DNA of 21,064 nucleotides, from the NCBI GenBank assembly GCA_002391235.1, contig DGRX01000031.1, positions 1 through 21,064 of the forward strand, given 5' to 3'. Positions within the stretch are counted from its first letter, which is position 1, and every line of letters starts with the position of its first letter. The stretch is from Treponema sp. UBA4377 (GTDB taxonomy: Bacteria; Spirochaetota; Spirochaetia; Treponematales; Treponemataceae). Below, in pieces: positions 7,191 to 14,215 of this stretch. The notes beneath the pieces are model-generated. The model worked only from the letters and a program-made list of their open reading frames with translations, was not told the DNA's origin and did no database searches. The position numbers were made by a program, and so were the translations under genes.

Positions 7191-9686
7191 ATGAGCGACA
7201 TATTTGAAAAAAAAGAAATGTCTGAAGAAGACATCAAGTTACAATATATCACTCCTGCGTTGACCGCAAAATGGGATGTCAAAAAAATCACAATGGAAAC
7301 TTCTCCCGTCAACAATTTTACGGACGGAAAAGTGCGTATCAAAGGCAACATACCAAGCCGCGACAAAGGAAAGCGTTGCGACTATGTTCTTTGGCGCAAC
7401 AAGGGCACGCCGCTTGCTATCGTAGAGGCAAAGGACAACAACCATTCTTCTTCATTTGGAATGCAACAGGCAATTGCTTATGGCGTGATGATGAACGTTC
7501 CCTTTGTGTACACTTCTAATGGCGACAGCTTTTTTGAGCACGATTTTACCACAGGCCTTGAAAGAGAGTTTCCGCTGGCGGAATTTCCAACAGCGGAAGA
7601 GCTTATGGCAAGGTGGAAAAAAGACGCTGTCGAGAAAAACTTTGAGGCGATAGATAAAAAGCGATATTACATAGACGGAAAATCAGAAGTATACGACGTT
7701 CCGCTTTATTTTGAAGAAAAGCTGATGGACACGCCCTTCTATTCCGGAGCTGACTGCTATCCGCCGCGCTACTACCAGCGCAACGCGGTAAATAGAACGC
7801 TGGAAGCAGTTTCAAAAAAACAGGACCGCATTCTTATCGCTATGGCAACCGGAACCGGCAAGACATATACCGCCTTCCAAATAGTTTGGCGTTTGATTGA
7901 ATCTGGAACTAAAAAGAAAGTTCTATATCTTGCGGACAGAAATAATCTTGTGGACCAATCCATTCAGCAGGACTTTAAGCCGCTTGAAAAAGTGATTCAT
8001 AAAATCAACTTTCAAAAAGAGGACAAGTCAAAAATTTCCGCTTATCAGGTTTACTTTGCCCTTTACCAACAGCTGGATTCCGCAAAGCGTCATGGCGAAG
8101 AAGATGAAGAAACAGAAGAAGAAATTGAGCTTGAACTTTCAAAATACAAGGAATTCTTTAGGCCAGATTTCTTTGACTTGATTATTGTAGATGAGTGCCA
8201 CCGCGGTTCCGCAAAGGCTGACTCACGCTGGCGAAAAATCCTTGACTACTTTAACGGCGCCACACAAATTGGCATGACTGCCACTCCAAAAGAAACAAAA
8301 TATGTTTCTAATATCGATTACTTTGGCGAGTCGGTCTATTCTTACAGTCTTAAGCAGGGAATAGAAGACGGCTTCCTTGCTCCGTTCAAGGTGATTAATG
8401 TTCATACAAATATTGATGACGGCTGGAGACCAAAAAAAGGGCAAAAAGATATTCACGGTAACGAAATTGAAGACCGTGAATATAATCTTTCCGATTATGA
8501 TTACAACATCATTATTCAAGACAGAATTGACGAAGTTGCGGCCGAGATAACAAAATACTTAAAGCAAACGGACCGAATGAGCAAAACGATTGTCTTCTGT
8601 CCTACAGAAGACGCCGCGGAAAGAATGCGGGTCGCGTTGAATAATTTGAACACCGACATGATTTTGCGCGACGCTCAAGGAAACGTAAAAGAGCAGTATG
8701 TAGTCCGCATTACTGGAAGCGACAAATACGGCAAAGACAAGCTTGACTATTTTATTTCTGTCGGAGAGCCGTATCCAGTAATCGCCACAACTTCAAAATT
8801 GCTTTCTACCGGAAGCGATTGCAAAATGGTAAAGCTGATTGTCATTGACGAGCTGATTAATTCAATGACGGAGTTCAAGCAAATCATTGGACGCGGAACC
8901 CGTCTTAGATACGACGAAGGAAAGACACATTTTGCGATTATGGACTTTCGCCGCGTAAGCCGTTTGTTTGCTGACCCTGAATGGGATGGCGAAATTGAGC
9001 AGGATGAAGATTTTGATCCGAATGCTAAGTCTAAAACGCCGCAGCAGCCGACAGATGAGGATGCCTCCAGTTGCGGAGACGGCTCGGATAGCGAGGACAA
9101 CACCTCTTCTAATAAAAAGCCAATCATTGGTCGCGGCGGGGTGAGAGTCGATGTTCTTCAGCGTTTAGTTTCAATTTATGATACAGACGGAAAACTTTTG
9201 AAGCAGGAATCTATCGAAGATTACACAAAAGAAAGCATACTCGGAACTTACCAGACATTGGAAAACTTTATTCAGACCTGGAACGGTGAACAGAAAAAAG
9301 AAATCATCCGCAATATGCTTAAAGATAAAGGCATTGATCTTGAACTGATTAAGAAAGATCAGAATATGACAGATGTCGATGACTTTGATTTTATCTGTCA
9401 TATTGCATTCAATCAAAAGCCTCTGACCAGACGAGAGCGTGCTGAAAATGTAAAGAAGCGAGATATCTTTGGAAAGTACGGAGAAGCTGCTCGTGAAATA
9501 ATAAATGCACTTTTGGATAAATATGCCGAACTTGGCATTTATGATATTGAATCAACAGAGATTCTAAAACAGAATCCATTCACTAAATATGGAAAGCCAG
9601 CTCGTATTGCTGCTTTGTTCGGAGGAAACGACAAATATCGGGCCGCACTGAAAGAACTTGAGAACGAATTGTATAAAGTGGCATAA
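7191..9686 (+). CDS. hsdR: Type I restriction enzyme R subunit (EcoEI-like HsdR)
   Basis: 831-residue restriction/translocation subunit. Order of domains: PD-(D/E)XK endonuclease (D64, then E79 and K81 in IVEAKD); SF2 helicase motor with Walker A MATGTGKT (218-225), DECH box (334-337), motif III TATP (363-366) and motif VI QIIGRGTRLR (564-573); an acidic, Ser-rich linker (605-645); then the C-terminal EcoEI_R-type helical domain that docks on the methylase. It cuts unmodified DNA after ATP-driven translocation, together with HsdM and HsdS downstream. ATG 7191 has no Shine-Dalgarno and coincides with the predicted transcription start. ATG 7218 (MSEEDIKLQYI) is an alternative start that keeps the family N-terminus, with only a weak purine run before it. 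No frameshift or motif loss is seen, so it should be active. Confidence 0.95.
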   Translation: MSDIFEKKEMSEEDIKLQYITPALTAKWDVKKITMETSPVNNFTDGKVRIKGNIPSRDKGKRCDYVLWRNKGTPLAIVEAKDNNHSSSFGMQQAIAYGVMMNVPFVYTSNGDSFFEHDFTTGLEREFPLAEFPTAEELMARWKKDAVEKNFEAIDKKRYYIDGKSEVYDVPLYFEEKLMDTPFYSGADCYPPRYYQRNAVNRTLEAVSKKQDRILIAMATGTGKTYTAFQIVWRLIESGTKKKVLYLADRNNLVDQSIQQDFKPLEKVIHKINFQKEDKSKISAYQVYFALYQQLDSAKRHGEEDEETEEEIELELSKYKEFFRPDFFDLIIVDECHRGSAKADSRWRKILDYFNGATQIGMTATPKETKYVSNIDYFGESVYSYSLKQGIEDGFLAPFKVINVHTNIDDGWRPKKGQKDIHGNEIEDREYNLSDYDYNIIIQDRIDEVAAEITKYLKQTDRMSKTIVFCPTEDAAERMRVALNNLNTDMILRDAQGNVKEQYVVRITGSDKYGKDKLDYFISVGEPYPVIATTSKLLSTGSDCKMVKLIVIDELINSMTEFKQIIGRGTRLRYDEGKTHFAIMDFRRVSRLFADPEWDGEIEQDEDFDPNAKSKTPQQPTDEDASSCGDGSDSEDNTSSNKKPIIGRGGVRVDVLQRLVSIYDTDGKLLKQESIEDYTKESILGTYQTLENFIQTWNGEQKKEIIRNMLKDKGIDLELIKKDQNMTDVDDFDFICHIAFNQKPLTRRERAENVKKRDIFGKYGEAAREIINALLDKYAELGIYDIESTEILKQNPFTKYGKPARIAALFGGNDKYRAALKELENELYKVA

Positions 9687-9689
9687 GGT

Positions 9690-9724
9690 TGTCACACGGA
9701 TTGGATTTTGCTAACGCAAAATCT
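9690..9724 (+). repeat. Left half-repeat, copy 1
   Basis: 35 nt identical, base for base, to 12330-12364 in hsdS, with identity ending abruptly on both sides. It contains its own perfect hairpin GATTTTGC-TAAC-GCAAAATC (9704-9723). Confidence 0.85.
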
Positions 9725-9737
9725 TGGGGGGATATTT

Positions 9738-10169
9738 ATGTTAATCTTAAAAGAACATACTGAAAAAATATTAAACTCTTGCATGGAAGTGCATAACGAA
9801 TTGGGAAATGGTTTCCTTGAACCTGTTTATCAGGAAGCTCTGGAAAAAGAATTCAAATTACAGAATATTCCGTATAAAAGAGAAAAATTGCTTCCAATTT
9901 TTTACAAAGGACAAAAACTTGACAAGGAATACTATGCTGATTTTGTTTGTTATGATTCGATAATTGTAGAATTAAAAGCTGTGACAAACCTTGTAAAAGC
10001 TCACAAGGCTCAGGTTTTGAATTATTTAAAAGCTGCTAATCTTGAAATAGGCTTGCTTGTTAATTTTGGTGAAAACTCCTTAAAATGGCAGCGAATAACG
10101 ATGCTTAAAGAGGCGGCGTTAGCCGACTCGAATCCGTGTGACAATAACGAGGAGACCATAAATGAGTAA
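9738..10169 (+). CDS. GxxExxY family protein (PD-(D/E)XK-like)
   Basis: 143-residue member of the GxxExxY family, small proteins with a PD-(D/E)XK nuclease-like fold and unknown role. The naming motif is GFLEPVY (25-31), preceded by SCMEVHNELGNG. Nuclease-fold residues: D68 in YYADF, E78 and K80 in VELKA, followed by the KAHKAQVLNYLK motif (Q92, Y96). Start ATG 9738 is preferred to TTG 9708 because GGGGGGA (9726-9731) precedes it. The family domain ends near residue 124; the last 19 residues (EAALADSNPCDNNEETINE) are encoded by the right half-repeat and flanking DNA, so the tail is repeat-derived. The stop overlaps the hsdM start by 8 nt. It is not a known type I R-M component, which fits insertion of a cargo gene. 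Confidence 0.88.
   Translation: MLILKEHTEKILNSCMEVHNELGNGFLEPVYQEALEKEFKLQNIPYKREKLLPIFYKGQKLDKEYYADFVCYDSIIVELKAVTNLVKAHKAQVLNYLKAANLEIGLLVNFGENSLKWQRITMLKEAALADSNPCDNNEETINE
10107..10143 (+). repeat. Right half-repeat, copy 1
   Basis: 37 nt matching 12383-12419 in hsdS with four differences. Both copies are read in the same frame, giving KExALAxSNPCD in two unrelated proteins. Its outer part is the inverted complement of the left half-repeat. Confidence 0.8.
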
Positions 10170-11664
10170 CTTAAGTAGTTTTATAAAACGCATTCGTGAT
10201 GTAATGCGTAACGATGCCGGAATTAACGGTGATGCACAGAGAATTGAACAGATAGCCTGGATGCTCTTCTTAAAAGTATATGACGCAAAAGAAGAAGACT
10301 GGGAATTTGAAGATGAAAAATATGAATCAATAATCCCAGAAGAACTCCGCTGGCGCAACTGGGCTCACGCAGAAAACCAAGGCGACGGGCTTACCGGCGA
10401 CAAACTCTTAAACTTTGTGAACAATCGGCTCTTTCCAACTCTTAAAAATCTTGAAATCTCACCTGACACGCCAATCCGACAGAGTATTGTCCGAACAACT
10501 TTTGAAGATGCAAACAACTACATGAAAGACGGTGTTCTGCTCCGCCAAATTGCAAACATCATTGATGAACTTGATTTTGGAAGCTACGAAGAAACTCATG
10601 CCTTTGGTGAAATCTACGAAACAATTCTTAAAGAACTCCAGAGCGCAGGTAGTGCCGGTGAGTTCTATACACCTCGCGCTGTAACTCAATTTATGGCAAA
10701 AATGATTAAGCCTCAGATTGGCGAGACAATGGCAGACTTTGCCTGTGGTACTGGTGGATTCCTTTCCAGCTGGATAAAAGAACTTGAAGGAGTCAAGGAT
10801 GCAAAGGGAACAATCAGCAACGAAGATTCTGAGAAAATCTATAACTCAATTTATGCCGTCGAGAAAAAGCAGTTCCCTTACATGCTTTGTGTTACAAACA
10901 TGCTTTTACATGGCCTCGACAGCCCGAAGGTTTATCACGGAAACTCACTCATTTATAAACTTTTGGACTACACTCAGAAAGATGCCTTTGATGTAATCCT
11001 TATGAATCCACCATACGGCGGAAGCGAAAAAGATGACATCAAACAAAACTTCCCGGCAGATTTGCGGTCAAGTGAAACAGCTGATTTGTTTATGGCCGTT
11101 ATTATGTATCGTCTTAAGAAAGATGGCCGCGCTGCTGTAATTGTTCCGGACGGATTCCTGTTTGGAAACGATAATGCAAAGAACAATCTTAAGAAAACAC
11201 TACTTACAGATTTTAACCTTCATACAATCGTCCGTTTGCCCGGAAGCGTATTCAGCCCGTACACAAGCATTACAACAAACATCCTTTTCTTCAATAATGA
11301 AGAGCCGACTGGAAAGACCTGGTTCTACCGCGTAGATATTCCAGGCGACCGCAAGCACTTTAGCAAAACAAAGCCGATGGAATTAAAGCACTTTGATGAC
11401 TGCATTGCCTGGTGGAATGCTCGCAAAGAAATCACAGACGAAGAAGGAAATCCAAAAGCAAAATGCTACGCCGCGCAGGAACTTATTGATTCAAACTACA
11501 ACTTTGATGTCTGCGGCTATCCTCACGAAGAAGAAGAAATTTTGAGCGTAGCAGAAACAATCCAGAACTACGAAGAAAAGCGTTCAAAGCTTAATGCTGA
11601 CATAGACAATCTTCTTGCGCAGATTACAGAACTTCATCAGAAAGCGCAGAAAGGGGAGCTGTAA
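10162..11664 (+). CDS. hsdM: Type I R-M DNA methyltransferase subunit HsdM
   Basis: 500-residue N6-adenine methyltransferase that with HsdS methylates the target sequence. An N-terminal helical HsdM domain (1-140) carries the specificity-subunit contact. The catalytic domain has SAM motif I DFACGTGGFL (192-201) and catalytic motif IV NPPY (282-285, in ILMNPPYGG). SAGEFYTPRAV (164-174) is the conserved pre-motif I block. The C-terminal 60 residues form a likely coiled coil (NYEEKRSKLNADIDNLLAQI) that pairs with HsdS. ATG 10162 follows GAGGAG (10149-10154) and overlaps the GxxExxY stop by 8 nt. The stop shares one base with the next ATG (TAATG), so translation is probably coupled. Intact and full length. 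Confidence 0.95.
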   Translation: MSNLSSFIKRIRDVMRNDAGINGDAQRIEQIAWMLFLKVYDAKEEDWEFEDEKYESIIPEELRWRNWAHAENQGDGLTGDKLLNFVNNRLFPTLKNLEISPDTPIRQSIVRTTFEDANNYMKDGVLLRQIANIIDELDFGSYEETHAFGEIYETILKELQSAGSAGEFYTPRAVTQFMAKMIKPQIGETMADFACGTGGFLSSWIKELEGVKDAKGTISNEDSEKIYNSIYAVEKKQFPYMLCVTNMLLHGLDSPKVYHGNSLIYKLLDYTQKDAFDVILMNPPYGGSEKDDIKQNFPADLRSSETADLFMAVIMYRLKKDGRAAVIVPDGFLFGNDNAKNNLKKTLLTDFNLHTIVRLPGSVFSPYTSITTNILFFNNEEPTGKTWFYRVDIPGDRKHFSKTKPMELKHFDDCIAWWNARKEITDEEGNPKAKCYAAQELIDSNYNFDVCGYPHEEEEILSVAETIQNYEEKRSKLNADIDNLLAQITELHQKAQKGEL

Positions 11665-12212
11665 TGGCAGAAAAAAAACATGGCTATGCCAGTTATAAAC
11701 GCGCTGAGCTTCTCTCAAGTTTAAAACCATTTTTAGGTAAAATTGTAAACATTCAAACTGGCATTGAAGCTAATCTTTCAAAGCATTCAATTGATAAAAT
11801 GACAAGCGCAAAGGCTTTGGAAAAGTCAAAGAAAAATGGATTTACGCTGAACGAGCATTTTGAGCTTGCCGCAAAGATTAAGCCTCTTTATGAGTCGGCG
11901 ATTTTAGTTACATCTCATGGCAACCTAAAGAATCCAGACGATCCAAATGTCCTTTCAATAAAAAGATTTGTTTCTGCCGCTATTTTACAAAGCGGTAGAA
12001 AGGCAGATGTGTTGATTACTGTAAAAGAAAGCATTGCGAACGGACACAGAATATATTCAATAGAACTTGATGAAATAAATAAAGCCTCCGAAAGATTCGA
12101 AGGCTTGAGTGACGCGGCTGAAAAATCAGCGGACAGGGCAACTAAGACACCTCACGTCGATGGTTCAATTATAGCGCGAAACCAAGAAAAGTCAAGAGAG
12201 GAACCAAAATGA
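11664..12212 (+). CDS. Small ORF between hsdM and hsdS, phage polyvalent-protein (LPD3/PBECR)-like
   Basis: 182-residue protein, not a standard type I R-M component. It is coupled on both sides: its ATG overlaps the hsdM stop (TAATG) and its stop overlaps the hsdS ATG (ATGA). Residues 20-137 resemble, by eye, small domains at the ends of phage polyvalent/MuF-type proteins (LPD3 or the barnase-EndoU-ColicinE5/D-RelE-like group): a KHSIDKMTS segment, a helix with HFELAAKIKPLYESAILVTS, a strand region around FVSAAILQSG, then the paired strands ADVLITVKES and HRIYSIELDEI. If so it may be an RNase-toxin-like or protein-interaction domain. The Ser/Lys-rich tail (140-182) looks disordered and its DNA holds two hairpins. 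Family assignment is from memory of the pattern and is tentative; an HsdS/HsdR-modulating or anti-restriction role is speculation. Confidence 0.75.
   Translation: MAEKKHGYASYKRAELLSSLKPFLGKIVNIQTGIEANLSKHSIDKMTSAKALEKSKKNGFTLNEHFELAAKIKPLYESAILVTSHGNLKNPDDPNVLSIKRFVSAAILQSGRKADVLITVKESIANGHRIYSIELDEINKASERFEGLSDAAEKSADRATKTPHVDGSIIARNQEKSREEPK
12082..12131 (+). repeat. Tandem hairpins in the tail of the hsdM-hsdS ORF
   Basis: AAGCCTCCGAA (12082-12092) pairs with TTCGAAGGCTT (12096-12106) over a 3-nt loop with one mismatch. GCTGA-AAAA-TCAGC (12118-12131) follows. No T-run follows either, so they are not classical terminators. Confidence 0.5.
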
Positions 12213-13717
12213 CCGCAAAAGACTTAAAAAACGCGCTTTTGCAGGAAGCCGTGCAGGGAAAACTCGTTCCACAGATAGCCAGCGAAGGCAACGCACGGGA
12301 TTTGCTGGAAGAAATACGCAAGGAAAGACTGTCACACGGATTGGATTTTGCTAACGCAAAATCTAGAAAAAGGAAATCAAAAAAAGAGACAGCGTTAGCT
12401 GGCTCGAATCCGTGTGACATTGCCGACGAAGAGATTCCTTTTGATATACCAGAAAGTTGGTGCTGGTGTCGGTTGGGGGAGATAATTGATACAAATATAG
12501 GATTAACCTATTCTCCAACGGATATAGTTCAAAGTGGTGGAATTGCAGTCTTGCGTTCAAATAATATTCAGAATGGTGAAATAGTTTATAATGATTTGGT
12601 TTATGTTTCAAAAACAGTTCCTGAAAAGTGCATGGCAAAAAAAGGTGATTTGTTAATCTGTGCAAGAAATGGAAGTAGAGCATTAGTAGGTAAATGTGCA
12701 ATTATTAAAGAAAACGGAATGTCCTTCGGAGCTTTTATGGCATTGATACGTTCTCCTTTTAATTCTTATATTATGAATTTCATAAATTCCCCTTTGTATC
12801 GAGCAAGATTGGAAGGAGTCAATACAACAACAATCAATCAGATTACACAAGATAATTTAAAAGAAACTCTTATTCCTCTTCCACCCCTTGCCGAACAAAA
12901 ACGCATTGTCGCCGCAATCGAAAAGTTCATGCCGCTCATAGAAGAATACGGCAAAAAAGAAACGGAACTCAAAGCCTTTAATGAACAAATCGGTGCCATC
13001 ACAAAAAAAGCGATTTTGCAGGAAGCGGTGCAGGGAAAACTCGTGCCTCAGATAGCCAGCGAAGGCAACGCAAAAGACTTACTGGAAGAAATAAAGAAAG
13101 AAAAAGCAAAACTTATAAAAGAAGGAAAAATCAAAAAAGAAAAGACTTTACCAGAAATTTCAGACGATGAAATTCCTTTTGATATTCCAGAGAATTGGTG
13201 TTGGTGTAGATTGGGAGAGATAATTCGGGTTTTAGGTGGTGTGTCGTATGATAAAAAGGATGTCACTAAGACTGGCTATCGTATTTTGCGAGGTGGCAAT
13301 ATTCAGCAGATGAAAATTCTCCTTGATGAAACTGATGTTTTTCTCCCTGAAAAGTATAGAGATGAAGACAAGCTAATCCGAAAAGGCGATATCTTGATTG
13401 TTGCATCGACAGGTAGTAAGGCTGTAATTGGAAAAGCTGGTTTTGTTGACTTAGATGTTTCAGATATTATGATTGGGGCTTTTCTTAGAATTTGTCGTCC
13501 ATATTCTTTGGATATGGCAGGTTATCTTCGTTGCTTGTTCGAAAGTGATTTTTATAGAAAACATATTAGGGATTTAGCCCAAGGAACAAATATCAATAAT
13601 GTAAAAGAATCCTACATTACTGAATTTGTGATTCCTCTTCCTCCTCTTGCCGAACAAAAACGCATAGTCGTTGCAATTGAAAAAATGTTGCCATTGTGCG
13701 AAAAACTTGGAGAATAA
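12209..13717 (+). CDS. hsdS: Type I R-M specificity subunit HsdS with two target-recognition domains
   Basis: 502-residue DNA-recognition subunit built from two homologous halves. Each half has the conserved segment ALLQEAVQGKLVPQIASEGN (10-29) / AILQEAVQGKLVPQIASEGN (268-287), then IPFDIPE.WCWCRLGEI (76-92 / 322-338), a divergent target-recognition domain (about 93-220 and 339-473), and PLPPLAEQKRIV.AIEK (223-239 / 476-492) leading to a dimer-type coiled coil. The two TRDs differ, so the target should be bipartite and asymmetric. ATG 12209 overlaps the previous stop. The first linker (residues 41-71) is unlike the second: it is encoded by a 90-bp palindromic repeat also seen around the GxxExxY gene. 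Both conserved segments are near identical at DNA level, allowing recombination. Confidence 0.95.
   Translation: MTAKDLKNALLQEAVQGKLVPQIASEGNARDLLEEIRKERLSHGLDFANAKSRKRKSKKETALAGSNPCDIADEEIPFDIPESWCWCRLGEIIDTNIGLTYSPTDIVQSGGIAVLRSNNIQNGEIVYNDLVYVSKTVPEKCMAKKGDLLICARNGSRALVGKCAIIKENGMSFGAFMALIRSPFNSYIMNFINSPLYRARLEGVNTTTINQITQDNLKETLIPLPPLAEQKRIVAAIEKFMPLIEEYGKKETELKAFNEQIGAITKKAILQEAVQGKLVPQIASEGNAKDLLEEIKKEKAKLIKEGKIKKEKTLPEISDDEIPFDIPENWCWCRLGEIIRVLGGVSYDKKDVTKTGYRILRGGNIQQMKILLDETDVFLPEKYRDEDKLIRKGDILIVASTGSKAVIGKAGFVDLDVSDIMIGAFLRICRPYSLDMAGYLRCLFESDFYRKHIRDLAQGTNINNVKESYITEFVIPLPPLAEQKRIVVAIEKMLPLCEKLGE
12233..12325 (+). repeat. hsdS direct repeat A
   Basis: Pairs with 13010-13102 at a fixed offset of 777 nt. 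It encodes the conserved LQEAVQGKLVPQIASEGNA block at each TRD entrance. Nucleotide identity is high, with mostly silent changes. Confidence 0.85.
12330..12419 (+). repeat. 90-bp palindromic element read in frame within hsdS
   Basis: Left arm 12330-12357 and right arm 12392-12419 are imperfect inverted repeats (23 of 28 matching), joined by an A-rich middle of 34 nt. The left 35 nt are identical to 9690-9724; the right 37 nt match 10107-10143. The 90 nt equal 30 codons, so the reading frame is kept and the element adds residues spelling roughly LSHGLDFANAKS, a Lys/Arg-rich middle and TALAGSNPCDI. The equivalent linker in the second HsdS half is about 13 residues shorter. Confidence 0.75.
13010..13102 (+). 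repeat. hsdS direct repeat B
   Basis: Partner of 12233-12325; the in-frame 777-nt spacing equals 259 codons, one HsdS half. Confidence 0.85.
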
Positions 13718-13720
13718 AAA

Positions 13721-14215
13721 TTGAGTGTTTCAGAAATAGTTTCACTTTCAATTGCTATAATTTCTCTTATTGTATCTATTTATGTTGTTATTAGAGATTA
13801 GAGTCAAAAAAGATTTGATTTATTAATTACAATGTATGACAGATTAGAATCTTCGAATGCAGAATTGCAGCTTCAAGCTAACAAAGAATCATCTCAAAAG
13901 GCAAAATGGAAACTAGAACGTGAATTAGAAACTGCTTGTTATATGTTATACAAAAAGAAAATAGATAGAAAGATTTTTTATCACTTGTATAGGGCTTGGT
14001 TATTATCCAGAGATAATTTTTGGACTGCAAAATACAACAATGATATGTCTGGACCTGGAAACCATCCATATACAGTATGGGCAATAAAAACTGGATTAGA
14101 AAAAGGATTCCTTAATAATTCCAAAGGAAAACAAAAATTCTTGAAGCAAATGACAGAGTATATTGTTGAAAAAAAATTGAAAAGAAACAATAAAATTAAA
14201 GGAAATAATTTATGA
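13721..14215 (+). pseudogene. TM-anchored protein gene interrupted by an in-frame TAG
   Basis: TTG 13721, 8 nt after GGAG (13709-13712) and 3 nt after the hsdS stop, opens LSVSEIVSLSIAIISLIVSIYVVIRD, a clear single membrane segment. A TAG follows at 13799-13801, and the same frame then continues SQKRFDLLITMYDRLE through a 160-residue soluble part ending at 14215. The later ATG (13832) has no ribosome site, so an original gene of about 164 codons with one nonsense change (for example CAG to TAG) explains it best. The soluble part is helical and charged (WKLERELETACYMLYKKKIDR, then HPYTVWAIKTGLEKG) and recalls uncharacterised DUF4760-like proteins with an N-terminal TM helix; this is not firm. 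The stop overlaps the cyclase ATG by 4 nt. Alternatives: readthrough, or two separately translated peptides. Confidence 0.65.

Larger units (their letters stand above)
9690..10143 (+). mobile_element. Putative palindromic mobile element carrying the GxxExxY gene
   Basis: A 454-bp unit between hsdR and hsdM with imperfect inverted ends: 9690-9717 matches the reverse complement of 10116-10143 at 24 of 28 positions, including a perfect outer 13 (TGTCACACGGATT / AATCCGTGTGACA) and inner 8 (GCTAACGC / GCGTTAGC). The same ends recur without the gene inside hsdS. Deleting the unit leaves the hsdR stop, 21 nt containing GAGGAG, and the hsdM ATG, which is normal operon spacing. No transposase is encoded, unless the GxxExxY nuclease-fold protein serves that role. 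No clear target-site duplication is visible. Confidence 0.55.

Noticed and set aside
10116..10143. Right half-repeat as a tRNA fragment, because CTCGAATCC resembles a T-loop
   Set aside because: No acceptor, D or anticodon arms are present nearby, and the same stretch is explained by pairing with the left half-repeat.
12082..12131. Rho-independent terminator before hsdS
   Set aside because: No T-tract follows either hairpin and the downstream hsdS is translationally coupled.
12233..13102. CRISPR or tandem-repeat array in hsdS
   Set aside because: Only two long coding repeats at domain spacing; typical HsdS internal duplication.
13832..14215. ATG 13832 ORF as an independent intact gene
   Set aside because: No ribosome site precedes it and the same frame upstream encodes a fitting TM segment with its own ribosome site; treated as the 3' part of an interrupted gene.
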